Source of the DNA: Streptomyces caatingaensis
GTDB lineage: Bacteria > Actinomycetota > Actinomycetes > Streptomycetales > Streptomycetaceae
Length of the DNA stretch: 64,000 nucleotides
NCBI RefSeq assembly: GCF_001187435.1
Contig: NZ_LFXA01000017.1
Location: forward strand, 1-64,000
Reading direction: 5' to 3'
Made by a program: the position numbers and the translations under genes
Part shown: in pieces, positions 20,352 through 32,368 of the stretch
Numbering within the stretch: position 1 is the first letter of the stretch
Layout: each line of letters opens with the position of its first letter
Notes under the pieces: model-generated
Database searches by the model: none
What the model was told of the DNA's origin: nothing
What the model saw: only the letters and a program-made list of their open reading frames with translations

Positions 20352-21920
20352 TCATCCGTCCGGCAGGCGGCGGTGGCGCGCCCGCAGGGCCAGGGACAGC
20401 GACAGGCGCGTGTCCGGGTCGTCCAGGTCGGCGCCGAGGAGGGCGGAGATGCGGGCGAGGCGGTCGTAGAGCGTCTGGCGGTTGACGTGCAGAGCACGGG
20501 CCGCCTCCGCCTTGCGCCCCGCGCGCCGCAGGTACGCGTCCAGCGTGGCGAGCAGCGCGTCGTGGGCGAGGAGGGGCCCGAGCGCCCGGTCCACGAAGGC
20601 GGAGAGGTCGGAGGGGCGCAGGCGCCACAGCAGGAGGTCGACGTCCAGCGAACGGACGTCGTACCAGGGGCGCTCGGGAAGGCCGGACGCCGCCTCCGCC
20701 GCCTCCGAGACGTGCCGCAGCCCCGCCCCGGCCGAGGCCCAGTCGCACGGCGTGCCCACGACCACCACGGCGGGAACCCGCACCCGCCGGGCCCCCGCCC
20801 GCAGCGCCGCCGCCAGCCGGTCGGCGACCGCGGTCCGGTCGGCGGCGGAGCGCGGGGCGGCCAGCAGCGGCATGCGCCCCTCCGGCAGCCGCACCCCCAG
20901 CAGCACCGGCACCCCGACGCCGGGCAGCTCCGACTGGACGGCGGAGGTCAGTGCCGCCCAATCCGCGTCCGGACAGGGCGACTTCAGGACGGCCGGCAGC
21001 AGCGGGCCGGGGCCCGGGCGGAAGCCCAGCACCCGGGCCAGGGCCGGGGCGTCGGCCGCCTCCAGCCGGCCCTCGGCGAGGTCGGTGAGGAAGTCGCCGC
21101 GCCCCCGCGCCGCGAGCTCCTCCTCCTGGCGGGCCTGGAGGAGGACGACGGCCAGCAGCGCCGCCGTGCGGTCGGCGGCGATCCGGTGCACGGGCACCGA
21201 CGGCCCGTTCACCGGCAGGACGACCAGCCGGGCGCGGTCCGGACCCGGACCGCGCCCGGGTATCGGGGACTCGACCCGGTCCGGCGGCGGGGCCGTGCGC
21301 AGCCCCTCCCACACCTGGAGCGGCCCGGCCGCGCCCGGCGGCGCGGGATCGGGCCCGGCCGCGTGGAGGAGGCGCCCGTCGGCGGCCACCAGGAAGACGG
21401 GGTTGCCGGTGAAGCCGGCGAGCAGCCGCAGCACCTTCGGCACCCCGCCGCCGTCCAGCAGCGCCCGCGTGCACCGGTCGTGGAGCTCGTCCGCCCGCCG
21501 CAGCACCGCGTAGTGCTCGTTGACGAGCTCCGTGTGGATCTCCTCGGTCACCGCGACGAACGGCACCTCGCGGTGCAGCTGCACCAGCGGCAGGCCGCAC
21601 GAGCGCGCGGTCTCCACGACCGCGGCCGGCAGCGTGCGGAAGCACGCCCCCAGCTCCACCACCAGGGCCGCTATGCCCCGTTCTGCCAGCCCGCGGACGA
21701 ACGCGCGCTGCTCCGCGGGGCGCGAGCCCACGCCCAGGCCGGTGGTGAGGAGCAGTTCGCCGCCCTTGAGGAGGGCGGCGATGTGGGGCGCCTCGCCGGC
21801 GTGCACCCAGCGCACGGGGCGGTGCAGCCCGTCGGCGGCGGCGAGCACCTCGGGCAGTCCCCGCCGCAGGGCGGGGAGTTCGAGGGCACGGGCGACGGTG
21901 ACGGTGCCGTGGGGTTCCAT
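20352..21920 (-). CDS. PucR family transcriptional regulator
   Basis: A 522-residue cytosolic DNA-binding regulator. Residues 1 to about 125 are the PucR/purine-catabolism regulatory domain (VHAGEAPHIAALLKGGELLLTTGLG). The C-terminus (about 455-515) is an HTH_30 helix-turn-helix (RRAGRKAEAARALHVNRQTL). The ligand is unknown; PucR relatives control purine, amino-acid or other catabolic genes. It ends 25 bases from the stop of the convergent glycosyltransferase gene. The GH15 gene upstream on the same strand ends 41 bases before this start, so both may share one transcript. Confidence 0.88.
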   Translation of the reverse strand: MEPHGTVTVARALELPALRRGLPEVLAAADGLHRPVRWVHAGEAPHIAALLKGGELLLTTGLGVGSRPAEQRAFVRGLAERGIAALVVELGACFRTLPAAVVETARSCGLPLVQLHREVPFVAVTEEIHTELVNEHYAVLRRADELHDRCTRALLDGGGVPKVLRLLAGFTGNPVFLVAADGRLLHAAGPDPAPPGAAGPLQVWEGLRTAPPPDRVESPIPGRGPGPDRARLVVLPVNGPSVPVHRIAADRTAALLAVVLLQARQEEELAARGRGDFLTDLAEGRLEAADAPALARVLGFRPGPGPLLPAVLKSPCPDADWAALTSAVQSELPGVGVPVLLGVRLPEGRMPLLAAPRSAADRTAVADRLAAALRAGARRVRVPAVVVVGTPCDWASAGAGLRHVSEAAEAASGLPERPWYDVRSLDVDLLLWRLRPSDLSAFVDRALGPLLAHDALLATLDAYLRRAGRKAEAARALHVNRQTLYDRLARISALLGADLDDPDTRLSLSLALRARHRRLPDG

Positions 21921-21961
21921 GGGAAGAACCTAGACCGGGCCCCGGCCGCCGCCCCGGGCGG

Positions 21962-23764
21962 TCAGCCCCCGAAGGCGCTCGACGCCGTCAGCCGCAGCGC
22001 CGTGTCGATCAGCGGGACGTGGCTGAACGCCTGCGGGAAGTTGCCCACCTGCCGCTTGAGATGCGGATCCCACTCCTCCGCGAGCAGCCCCAGGTCGTTG
22101 CGGAGGGCCAGCAGCTTCTCGAAGAGCTGGCGCGCCTCGTCCACCCGCCCGATCATCGCCAGGTCGTCCGCGAGCCAGAACGAGCAGGCCAGGAAGGCCC
22201 CTTCGTCGCCCTCCAGTCCGTCCACGCCCGCCTCGTCGCCGGCCGTCGGGTAGCGCAGGACGAAGCCGTCGGGGGTGGACAGTTCGCGCTGGATCGCCTC
22301 GATGGTGCCGATCACGCGCTTGTCGTCCGGCGGCAGGAAGCCCATCTGCGGGATCAGCAGCAGCGAGGCGTCCAGCTCCTTGGAGCCGTAGGACTGGGTG
22401 AAGGTGTTGCGCTCCTTGTCGTAGCCCTTCTCGCAGACGTCGCGGTGGATGTCGTCGCGCAGCTCGCGCCAGCGCTCCAACGGGCCGTCCACGTCGCCCG
22501 ATTCGATGAGCTTGATGGTGCGGTCCACCGCGACCCAGGCCATCACCTTGGAGTGGACGAAGTGGCGGCGCGGGCCGCGCACCTCCCAGATGCCCTCGTC
22601 CGGCTCGTTCCAGTGGTCCTCGAGGTAGCTGATCAGGCGGAGTTGGAGGAGCGAGGCGTAGTCGTTGCGGGCCAGGCCCGTCATGTGCGCCAGGTGCAGG
22701 GCCTCGATCATCTCGCCGTACACGTCGAGCTGGAGCTGGCCGGCGGCGCCGTTGCCGACGCGGACGGGCTGCGAGTTCTCGTAGCCCGGCAGCCAGGGCA
22801 GCTCGGCCTCGCTGAGCTCGCGCTCGCCCGCGATGCCGTACATGATCTGGAGGTTCTCGGGGTCGCCGGCGACGGCCCGCAGCAGCCACTCGCGCCAGGC
22901 GCGGGCCTCCTCGCGGTAGCCGGTGCGCAGCAGCGACGAGAGGGTGATCGCGGCGTCCCGCAGCCAGGTGAAGCGGTAGTCCCAGTTCCGGACGCCGCCG
23001 ATCTCCTCGGGCAGCGAGGTCGTCGGCGCGGCGACGATGCCGCCGGTGGGCGCGTACGTCAGGGCCTTGAGCGTGATCAGCGAGCGGACCACGGCGTCCC
23101 GGTAGGGGCCGTGGTACGTACAGTGCTCGACCCACTCGCGCCAGAACTCCTCGGTGGCCTCCAGCGACCCCTCCGGGTCCGGCAGGGCCGGCGGGCCGCC
23201 GTGCGAGGGCTGCCAGCTGATGGTGAACGCGACGCGCTCGCCGGGGGAGACGGTGAAGTCGGAGTAGGTGGTGAGGTCCTTGCCGAAGGTCTCGGCGGTG
23301 GTGTCCAGCCACACCGAGTCGGGCCCGGCCACGGCCACGGTGCGCTCGCCCACCTTGTGCACCCAGGGCACCACGCGCCCGTAGGAGAAGCGCATCCGCA
23401 GCGCGGAGCGCATCGGCACCCGGCCGCTGACGCCCTCGACGATGCGGATCAGCTGGGGGGCGCCGTCGCGCGGCGGCATGAAGTCGATGATGCGGACGGT
23501 GCCGCGGGCGGTGTCCCACTCGGACTCCAGGACCAGGGAGTCCCCCCGGTAGCGGCGGCGGTCGGCGCGCGGCGGCGCGGCCCCCGACGGGTGCGCGGGG
23601 CCGATCCGCCAGTAGCCGTGCTCCTCCGTGCCCAGCAGCCCGGCGAACGCCGCATGGGAATCGAACCGCGGTAGGCACAGCCAGTCGGCCGTGCCGTCCC
23701 GGCAGACCAGCGCGGCGGTCTGCATGTCGCCGATGAGTGCGTAATCCTCGATACGCCCGGCCAC
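21962..23764 (-). CDS. Glycoside hydrolase family 15 protein (glucoamylase/trehalase-like)
   Basis: A 600-residue cytosolic (no signal peptide) hydrolase of the GH15 (alpha/alpha)6-barrel type. N-terminal IEDYALIGDMQTAALVCRDG is the usual opening of this actinobacterial group. The barrel includes RNWDYRFTWLRDAAITLSSL near residue 255 with the typical acidic residue after the WLRDA motif, and a second acidic region near WDPHLKRQVGNFPQAFSH at the C-terminus. Mycobacterial relatives act as trehalases; glucoamylase-like activity is also known. Substrate is therefore alpha-glucan or trehalose by inference. Confidence 0.88.
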   Translation of the reverse strand: MAGRIEDYALIGDMQTAALVCRDGTADWLCLPRFDSHAAFAGLLGTEEHGYWRIGPAHPSGAAPPRADRRRYRGDSLVLESEWDTARGTVRIIDFMPPRDGAPQLIRIVEGVSGRVPMRSALRMRFSYGRVVPWVHKVGERTVAVAGPDSVWLDTTAETFGKDLTTYSDFTVSPGERVAFTISWQPSHGGPPALPDPEGSLEATEEFWREWVEHCTYHGPYRDAVVRSLITLKALTYAPTGGIVAAPTTSLPEEIGGVRNWDYRFTWLRDAAITLSSLLRTGYREEARAWREWLLRAVAGDPENLQIMYGIAGERELSEAELPWLPGYENSQPVRVGNGAAGQLQLDVYGEMIEALHLAHMTGLARNDYASLLQLRLISYLEDHWNEPDEGIWEVRGPRRHFVHSKVMAWVAVDRTIKLIESGDVDGPLERWRELRDDIHRDVCEKGYDKERNTFTQSYGSKELDASLLLIPQMGFLPPDDKRVIGTIEAIQRELSTPDGFVLRYPTAGDEAGVDGLEGDEGAFLACSFWLADDLAMIGRVDEARQLFEKLLALRNDLGLLAEEWDPHLKRQVGNFPQAFSHVPLIDTALRLTASSAFGG

Positions 23765-24214
23765 GTCATCTCCAGTCGAACGGCATCGTGACCCCGCGAA
23801 GGGGGCCTCTGGCGGTCAAGCGAAGCGATCTGTAGACGAGCCTGTGGTTCCGGAAGGGGGGTCCCGCCCCTGGTGGGAAGAAGCCCCCGGTGGTGCCTGG
23901 GGGAGGTGGCTGGAGGAGGGCGGGATGGTGCCGTGCCGGCCGGCTCGCTGCGTGTGTCCGAGCAGGATACGACGCCGAGTTGGGGGATGCGCGACGGTTG
24001 GCCGGGGAATCCTGTGCCGAATGGGTGGCCTGTGACGCAGGGGTCGTACGGTCGTCGCGCCGCGTCACCGGAGGCGACCGCTCTGGGGCGCTGATACCCT
24101 GGTACCCCGTGGACCGGTGGGCGCAAGACCCCTCGACCGCAGCGACGGCACCCCCGCAAAGACGCCGGGTGAGCGCCGGTACGCACCTCACCAAGCGACC
24201 ACGGGAGACCCCCT
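23765..24214. other. 450-base divergent intergenic region before pyrG
   Basis: Contains the promoters of the GH15 gene (minus) and pyrG (plus). A TACCCT at about 24097-24102 is a possible -10 for pyrG. Short open frames on both strands here lack binding sites and are not believed. The part at 23860-23930 is G-rich (GGTGGG/GGGGAGG runs). No repeat element or RNA gene is recognised. Confidence 0.5.
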
Positions 24215-25867
<1,653 letters not shown>

Positions 25868-25954
25868 CCTCCGGCGTCTTATACGGTGGGCCGGGGTGAG
25901 CGCCTCCTCCTCGTGAGGGGGGCTCGCCCCGGTTCCGCTTTTCTGGAGGACGCA

Positions 25955-26584
25955 ATGCGCACTATCAAGGACACCGCCGAGTCGTGGCGGGTCACCGCCA
26001 GTGAGACCCCGTTCACCGGCAACAAGACCGCCGCCCGGACGGATGTGGTGGTCATGCCCGACGGGTCCACGGCCAAGCGCGACTACCAGGTGCACCCCGG
26101 GTCGGTGGCCGTCCTCGCGATCGACGGGCAGGACCGGGTGCTGGTGATCAACCAGTACCGGCACCCCGTGCGGCACCGGCTCTGGGAGATCCCGGCCGGG
26201 CTGCTGGACGTCCCCGGCGAGAACCCGCTGCACGCCGCGCAGCGCGAGCTCTACGAGGAGGCGCACGTCAAGGCCGAGGACTGGCGGGTCCTGACGGACG
26301 TCTTCACCTCCCCCGGCGGCTGCGACGAGGCGCTGCGCATCTTCCTCGCCCGCGATCTGTCGGACGTGGAGGGCGAGCGCTTCGAGGTCTCCGAGGAGGA
26401 GGCCGACATGGAGCTGGCGCGGGTGCCGCTGGGGGAGCTGGTGCGCGGGGTGCTGGCGGGTGAGCTGCACAACACCTGCCTGGCGGTGGGGGTGTTGGCG
26501 CTCGCCGCGGCGCGGGCGGGCGAGGGCGTCGACGCCCTCCGCCCCGCCACCGCCCCCTGGCCGGCCCGCCCCTTCGAGGCGTAG
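25955..26584 (+). CDS. Nudix hydrolase, ADP-ribose pyrophosphatase type
   Basis: A 209-residue hydrolase of the ADP-sugar pyrophosphatase branch of Nudix enzymes. The Nudix box is GLLDVPGENPLHAAQRELYE followed by EAHV. The catalytic REL-x-EE residues are kept, but the usual Gly of the EExGU end is replaced by His. It has the conserved WEIPAG before the box and the SPGGCDE segment after it. ATG 25955 follows TGGAGGA. Products would be AMP and ribose 5-phosphate. It is followed by the long repeat region. Confidence 0.9.
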   Translation: MRTIKDTAESWRVTASETPFTGNKTAARTDVVVMPDGSTAKRDYQVHPGSVAVLAIDGQDRVLVINQYRHPVRHRLWEIPAGLLDVPGENPLHAAQRELYEEAHVKAEDWRVLTDVFTSPGGCDEALRIFLARDLSDVEGERFEVSEEEADMELARVPLGELVRGVLAGELHNTCLAVGVLALAAARAGEGVDALRPATAPWPARPFEA

Positions 26585-26591
26585 GCCCCAG

Positions 26592-27438
26592 CCCCGCCCT
26601 AATCCGTTTTCGCAGGGGGTGCCCCTGCGGTACCCCGGCGGGGGGCGGGTGCGCTCCGGGCGGGGTGCGTTCCGCGTGGGGGTGTGTTCTGCGTGGGGGT
26701 GCGTTCTGCGTGGGGCGGGGCTTCGCCCCTGCGCCCCACCGGGGGCTGTGCCGCTTGGTCCCCGCTTCGGGGTTCGTCCCGTGCGCGCCGGCGGGCTCCG
26801 GGCGGGGTGCGTTCCGTGCAGGGGCGAGGTTTCACGCCTGCGCCCCCCGGGGGCTGTGCCCCCTGGTCCCCGCTTCGGGGTTCGAGCATGCCGGCGGGCT
26901 TCGGCGGGGGTGCGTTCCGCGCGGGGCGGGGCTTCGCCCCTGCGCCCTACCGGGGGCTGTGCCCCCTGGTCCCCGCTTCGGGGTTCGTCCCGTGCGCGCC
27001 GGCGGGCTCCGCCCCTGGCTCCCTGCCAGGGGCTGCGCTCTGCGTTCCTCCCACCGGGGCTGCCTCCCGCCCCCGCCCATCGGGGCTGCCCCTGTCCTAC
27101 GCCGAGCGGGGCTTCGCCCCCTGTCCCCTGTGCGGGGCCTCGCCCCGTATCCGCTTCGGGGCTCCGCCCGGGCCCCTTCGGGGCTCCGCCTCGCACCCGC
27201 CTCGGGGGGCTCCGCCCCGCACCCCGTTACCGCGCCCTGCGCGGTTCGTCCCCCAGCTCCCAGGGGGCTCCAGCCCGGGCCGAACCCCCGTGGCCGGCGC
27301 GGAAACCAGCCCGTCCTGCGGCCCTCTCAGCAGCTTGAGGACGAAGGCGGCGTGGTCGCCGCGCTGCCGGGCGCGGGGGCGAGCCCCGCGCCGGGGGGTC
27401 AGGGGGCGCAGCCCCGGAGAAACGGTGAAAGGGCGGGG
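26592..27438. repeat. GC-rich palindromic intergenic element with inverted ends (copy 2, long)
   Basis: A gene-free region of about 850 bases made of short GGGGCTTCGCCCC-, GGGGCTGTGCCCCC- and CCCCGCTTCGGGG-type palindromes. Left end: CCCCGCCCT-AAT-CCGTTTTCGC from 26592. Right end 27419-27438 reads CCCCGCCCTTTCACCGTTTC in reverse complement. The same end pair bounds 14198-14630, and a single end recurs at 49334. Long open frames cross it on both strands but their codon use is not gene-like. Confidence 0.8.
26699..27011. repeat. Three tandem ~100-base repeat units
   Basis: Three consecutive copies (about 26699-26800, 26807-26903, 26910-27011), each beginning GTGCGTTC and containing GGGGCTgyGCC, CCCCGCTTCGGGGTTCG and GCCGGCGGGCT. 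Copies 1 and 3 are nearly identical; copy 2 is more diverged. They lie inside the long palindromic element. Spacing and internal hairpins do not resemble CRISPR. Confidence 0.85.
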
Positions 27439-27519
27439 TGGGGGAGGGAAAGACAAACCGAAGAGGTGATGGTACGAAGAGCCGCGACGCGGCTCACCCG
27501 CCCCGCCGCGCCGGTGAAC

Positions 27520-27525
27520 TACGCT
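27520..27525 (+). promoter_or_regulatory. -10 element (TACGCT) for a probable leaderless transcript
   Basis: TACGCT lies six bases before the GTG at 27532. The coding content also starts there: upstream codons in frame (GTA, CGA, AGA) are rare in this genome. No clear -35 is seen. Confidence 0.4.
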
Positions 27526-27531
27526 CGGCCC

Positions 27532-29604
27532 GTGGAGACCGACGAACTGGCCGTGGCGACCGGCGCACGCCCGCGCCGGTCGGGAGCGGCCGTCCCCGGC
27601 CGAGCGCCCAGCGGCGCGGCCGCCCCGTTCACCGGACGCGACCGGGAGCTCAAGGAGCTGCGGGCCGACATCGCCCGCACCGGACTCGACACCCTTTCCG
27701 GGCGCAAACGCCCGCGCTGCCGCGTCCTGCTCGTCGCCGGACGCCCCGGCTCCGGCCGCACCGCGCTCGCCGAGGAGCTGGCCCGCCGGCTGGAGCGGGA
27801 CTACCCGGACGGGGTACTCCGCGCCCGCCTCACGGACGCCGACGGCACCCCCGTCCCCACCGACCGCACCGCCCGCGCCCTCCTCGCCGACCTCGGCGCC
27901 ACGGCCACGGCCCCCGCCGGGGCGGACGAGGACGAGCTGACCGCCGCGCTGCGCGGCGCCCTGACGGGCCGTCGGGTGCTGATGCTGCTGGACGACGCCC
28001 CGGGCGCGGAGCACGTGGAACCGCTGCTGCCGGACGAACCGGAGTGCCTGGTCGTCGCCGTCGCCCGCGGCCCGCTCACCGGCGTCCCCGACGTCCGCCC
28101 GTGCACGCTGGGCGGGCTGGAGACGGCCCCGGCCGTCGATCTCCTGGAGTGGTACGCGGGCCCCACCCGCATCACCGTCGACCCGACGGCCGCGGCCGCC
28201 GTCGTCCAGGAGTGCGCGGGCCAGCCCGCGGCACTCGTGCTGGTGGGCGGCTGGCTGGCGGCCCACCCGAAGATGTCGGTGGCCGACGCGGCCCGCCGGC
28301 TGCGCGAACTGCCCGTCCCCGACGGGCAGGAGGGCACGGGCCGCCCCCTGGCCCGCGCCCTGCGGCTGGCCTACGAGGCGCTGCCGCCGCTCGACGCCCG
28401 GATACTGCGGCTGCTGGCGCTCGCCCCGGCCGGTCCGGCCGACGCGCACACCGCCTCGGCGCTGGCCGGGTGTTCGTTCGCCGCCGCCCAGGCCGCGCTG
28501 GAGGGCTTCGTCGCCCGCGGGCTGTTGCGCACCGTCCCGGTCGACGGCGTCCCGGGCGCACCGGGCGCGCTGCCGCCGCAGTACCAGGTGCCGGGCGCGC
28601 TCGCCCCGCTGCTGCGGGCCCTGCTGGAGGCCACGGACCGGCCCGCCGAGGTGGAGCTGGCGCGGGCCCGGATGCTGGAGCGGGTCGTCCGGCAGCTGCA
28701 CTCGTGCCGGGCCGCCGCGGGGCTCACGGACCCGTCCGTCCGCCGCCGCGTCGCCGAACTCCCGCGCCCGCTGCGGTTCCCGTCGGCGCGGGTGGCGGAG
28801 GAGTGGCTGCGCTCGCGGCTGCCCGCGCTGCTGGCGGCCGCCCGGCTGGCGGTGGAGGACGGCGGGCTGGACACCCTCGCCCGCCGCCTGGTCTCCGCGC
28901 TGACCCGGGCGCTCGGCGCCCACCTGCCGCCGGAGGAGGCCGGCCCCGAGCAGTACGGGCTGCACCGGCTCGTCCTCGACGTCGCGGGCCGCCGCTCGAT
29001 GCCGCTGGAGAAGTCGGCGGCCCTGCTCAACCTGGGCGACCTGGACGCCCGGGCCGGGCGCACCCGGATGGCGCTCGGCCGCTACCGCGAGGCGCTCCAG
29101 TCGGCGCGCGAGGCCGGCGACCCGTACGCGACGAGCCGCTCGGTGGAGTCGGTCGCCGCCGCGTACCGGGAGCTGGAGGACTGGGAGCGCGCGGCCGACT
29201 GGTACCGGCGGGGCCTGGAGCTGCGGCTGACCCGCGGCGAACTGGCCGACGAGGCGCGGCTGTACGCGCGGCTGGGCGAGGTGCACGGGCACGCCGGCGA
29301 GTGGGGCGAGGCGCTGCGCAGCTGGCGGGCCGCGGCCGCCGCCTGCCGCCGGCTGGGCGATCCGCCGGGCCAGGTCCGGGCGCTGGCCGAGGCGGCCGCC
29401 GCCCAGGAGCGGCTGGGGCGCGGGCAGGAGGCGGTGCGCACGGGGGCCGAGGCGGTGGAGTGCGCGCGCCGGTCGGGCGACGGGCGGCTGGAGGCCGTCG
29501 CCCGGCTGCGGCTGGCCGGGGCGCTGGAGCGGCTGGGGGACGCGGCCGGGGCGCTGGAGCAGCGGAAGGCGGCCGGGGCCCTGGACGTGACGGTGGGCGC
29601 TTAG
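27532..29604 (+). CDS. NB-ARC/STAND-like NTPase with C-terminal TPRs
   Basis: A protein of about 690 residues with a STAND layout: a short N-terminal segment, an NTPase core, a winged-helix-like part, then TPR-like helices (about residues 480-680, LLNLGDLDARAGRTRMALGR and similar). The P-loop reads GRPGSGRT, so the invariant Lys is Arg. Walker B is LMLLDDA, and CAGQPAALVLVGGWLAAHP corresponds to the GLPL motif of NB-ARC proteins. It lacks the SARP DNA-binding domain found in some relatives. The role is unknown; STAND proteins act as signal-dependent switches. An ATG at 27469 is an alternative start but follows non-coding-like codons. Confidence 0.8.
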   Translation: METDELAVATGARPRRSGAAVPGRAPSGAAAPFTGRDRELKELRADIARTGLDTLSGRKRPRCRVLLVAGRPGSGRTALAEELARRLERDYPDGVLRARLTDADGTPVPTDRTARALLADLGATATAPAGADEDELTAALRGALTGRRVLMLLDDAPGAEHVEPLLPDEPECLVVAVARGPLTGVPDVRPCTLGGLETAPAVDLLEWYAGPTRITVDPTAAAAVVQECAGQPAALVLVGGWLAAHPKMSVADAARRLRELPVPDGQEGTGRPLARALRLAYEALPPLDARILRLLALAPAGPADAHTASALAGCSFAAAQAALEGFVARGLLRTVPVDGVPGAPGALPPQYQVPGALAPLLRALLEATDRPAEVELARARMLERVVRQLHSCRAAAGLTDPSVRRRVAELPRPLRFPSARVAEEWLRSRLPALLAAARLAVEDGGLDTLARRLVSALTRALGAHLPPEEAGPEQYGLHRLVLDVAGRRSMPLEKSAALLNLGDLDARAGRTRMALGRYREALQSAREAGDPYATSRSVESVAAAYRELEDWERAADWYRRGLELRLTRGELADEARLYARLGEVHGHAGEWGEALRSWRAAAAACRRLGDPPGQVRALAEAAAAQERLGRGQEAVRTGAEAVECARRSGDGRLEAVARLRLAGALERLGDAAGALEQRKAAGALDVTVGA

Positions 29605-29802
29605 CGCTGCACACCCCGGGGTACATCCAGGGGCAACCTACGAATTCGGTAGCAGGATCCGCAAAGATTGGTGCTTTGTAAGGCTAGACAGCTCGGCCTC
29701 CTTCATTAGACTGGTTGCGCCGCGATCGACGCGGTCTGCTCTGGTGTGTCCCCGCACATCCGGATTAGCCTGAAAACCTCTGATTCAAGGACCGTGATCG
29801 AC

Positions 29803-30918
<1,116 letters not shown>

Positions 30919-30950
30919 GGCGTGGGCGCGCCCACAGCGGGAATGCACAA

Positions 30951-30990
30951 CCGGCAGGGTCTTGCGCGCAAGGCCCTGCCGGGGTGTTTT
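30951..30990 (+). terminator. Terminator of the ald gene
   Basis: A 16-bp stem (30951-30966 with 30967-30982) with a single G-T wobble, followed by GGTGTTTT. The fold has essentially no spare loop bases, so a few central pairs would open. It lies 33 bases after the ald stop. Confidence 0.85.
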
Positions 30991-31105
30991 CGGCACGATT
31001 TCCCCCGGTGACGCACACCGGGAAAATGTGCGGGTGACGCGCTGAACACCCTTGACAGAAGGGCGTTCGATTGCCGACACATCGTGCCGTCTCCGGCGGA
31101 TTGTG

Positions 31106-31135
31106 TTGCTGCGGACCGCCGACACGCCATAGAGT
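31106..31135 (+). promoter_or_regulatory. Vegetative promoter of the parA-scpAB operon
   Basis: TTGCTG (31106-31111) and TAGAGT (31130-31135) separated by 18 bases form a good sigma-HrdB type promoter. The predicted start near 31142 gives a 5' leader of about 66 bases ending in AAGGAGGT before the GTG at 31208. A TTGACA at 31052 has no matching -10 at proper distance. Confidence 0.65.
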
Positions 31136-31207
31136 CGCCAACCGTCGGCATGGTGCCACGCTGACCTATCTAGATGTTTCCTGGTCACCAAGGAGGTAGG
31201 ACGACTT

Positions 31208-32368
31208 GTGAATGAGTCGACATTTGCTCCCGGGGGTGGTCAACCAGGAATGCCTGCGCAGGGCCAGAGTCCCGCGGGACTCCACGCCGTCGGCTCCGTC
31301 GCTGTCCACACCTTCGCAAGCCAGCAGGACATCCAGAGCATGACGACAGCCCACCAGAGCATGGACGGTCAACACGTGAACGCCATGGCCGGCGGCGGTG
31401 ATCCCGCCCGTCTCGCCGACTACGAGGAAGTGCCCGACGGGCACTTCTACGACCCGGACGCGGAGTACGAGCCCGACCCCGAGTACGCGGCCACCCTGGC
31501 CCCGGACGCCGCCCGCCAGCGCCGCGAGCGCATCGGCCCGACCGGCCGTCCGCTGCCGTACTTCCCGATCCCGGGCCCGCTGACCGACCACGGCCCCGCC
31601 AAGATCATCGCGATGTGCAACCAGAAGGGCGGGGTCGGCAAGACCACCTCGACCATCAACCTGGGTGCCGCGCTGGCCGAGTACGGCCGCCGGGTGCTGC
31701 TCGTCGACTTCGACCCGCAGGGCGCGCTCTCCGTCGGACTGGGCGTCAACCCGATGGAGCTCGACCTGACGGTCTACAACCTGCTGATGGAGCGGGGGAT
31801 GTCGGCCGACGAGGTGCTGCTGAAGACCGCGGTCCCCAACATGGACCTGCTCCCCAGCAACATCGACCTGTCGGCCGCCGAGGTCCAGCTGGTCAGCGAG
31901 GTGGCCCGCGAGTCCACGCTCCAGCGCGCCCTCAAGCCGCTGATGGCCGACTACGACTACATCGTGATCGACTGTCAGCCGTCGCTGGGCCTGCTGACGG
32001 TGAACGCCCTGACGGCCGCTCACAAGGTCATCGTCCCGCTGGAGTGCGAGTTCTTCGCGCTGCGCGGCGTCGCGCTGCTCACCGAGACCATCGAGAAGGT
32101 CCAGGAGCGGCTCAACCCCGAGCTGGAGCTCGACGGCATCCTCGCCACCATGTACGACTCGCGCACCGTCCACAGCCGCGAGGTGCTCGCGCGTGTGGTC
32201 GAGGCGTTCGACGACCACGTGTACCACACGGTCATCGGCCGTACGGTCCGCTTCCCCGAGACCACCGTCGCGGGGGAGCCCATCACCACGTACGCGTCCA
32301 ACTCCGTCGGCGCCGCCGCCTACCGCCAGCTCGCCAGGGAGGTGCTCGCCCGGTGTCACGCCGAGTGA
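31208..32368 (+). CDS. ParA family ATPase (SMC-operon associated)
   Basis: A 386-residue MinD/ParA-type ATPase. The first 130 or so residues are a low-complexity extension rich in Q, G and A with an acidic DPDAEYEPDPEYAA segment. The deviant Walker A CNQKGGVGKTT is at about residue 138, followed by LLVDFDPQGALS and VIDCQPSLGLLT. It starts at a GTG after AAGGAGGT and is the first gene of the operon with the RHH-like protein, ScpA and ScpB. It is not the main ParA of the origin-proximal parAB pair (no ParB next to it). A role in chromosome organisation is inferred from context. Confidence 0.9.
   Translation: MNESTFAPGGGQPGMPAQGQSPAGLHAVGSVAVHTFASQQDIQSMTTAHQSMDGQHVNAMAGGGDPARLADYEEVPDGHFYDPDAEYEPDPEYAATLAPDAARQRRERIGPTGRPLPYFPIPGPLTDHGPAKIIAMCNQKGGVGKTTSTINLGAALAEYGRRVLLVDFDPQGALSVGLGVNPMELDLTVYNLLMERGMSADEVLLKTAVPNMDLLPSNIDLSAAEVQLVSEVARESTLQRALKPLMADYDYIVIDCQPSLGLLTVNALTAAHKVIVPLECEFFALRGVALLTETIEKVQERLNPELELDGILATMYDSRTVHSREVLARVVEAFDDHVYHTVIGRTVRFPETTVAGEPITTYASNSVGAAAYRQLAREVLARCHAE

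Noticed and set aside
26699..27011. Possible CRISPR array
   Set aside because: Units are about 100 bases with hairpins throughout and no alternation of short repeats with unique spacers; no cas genes are nearby.
26665..27531. Upstream extension of the NB-ARC/TPR frame by about 290 codons
   Set aside because: The sequence is the palindromic repeat region; residues are C/R/P/G-rich shadows, and rare codons appear until the proposed start.
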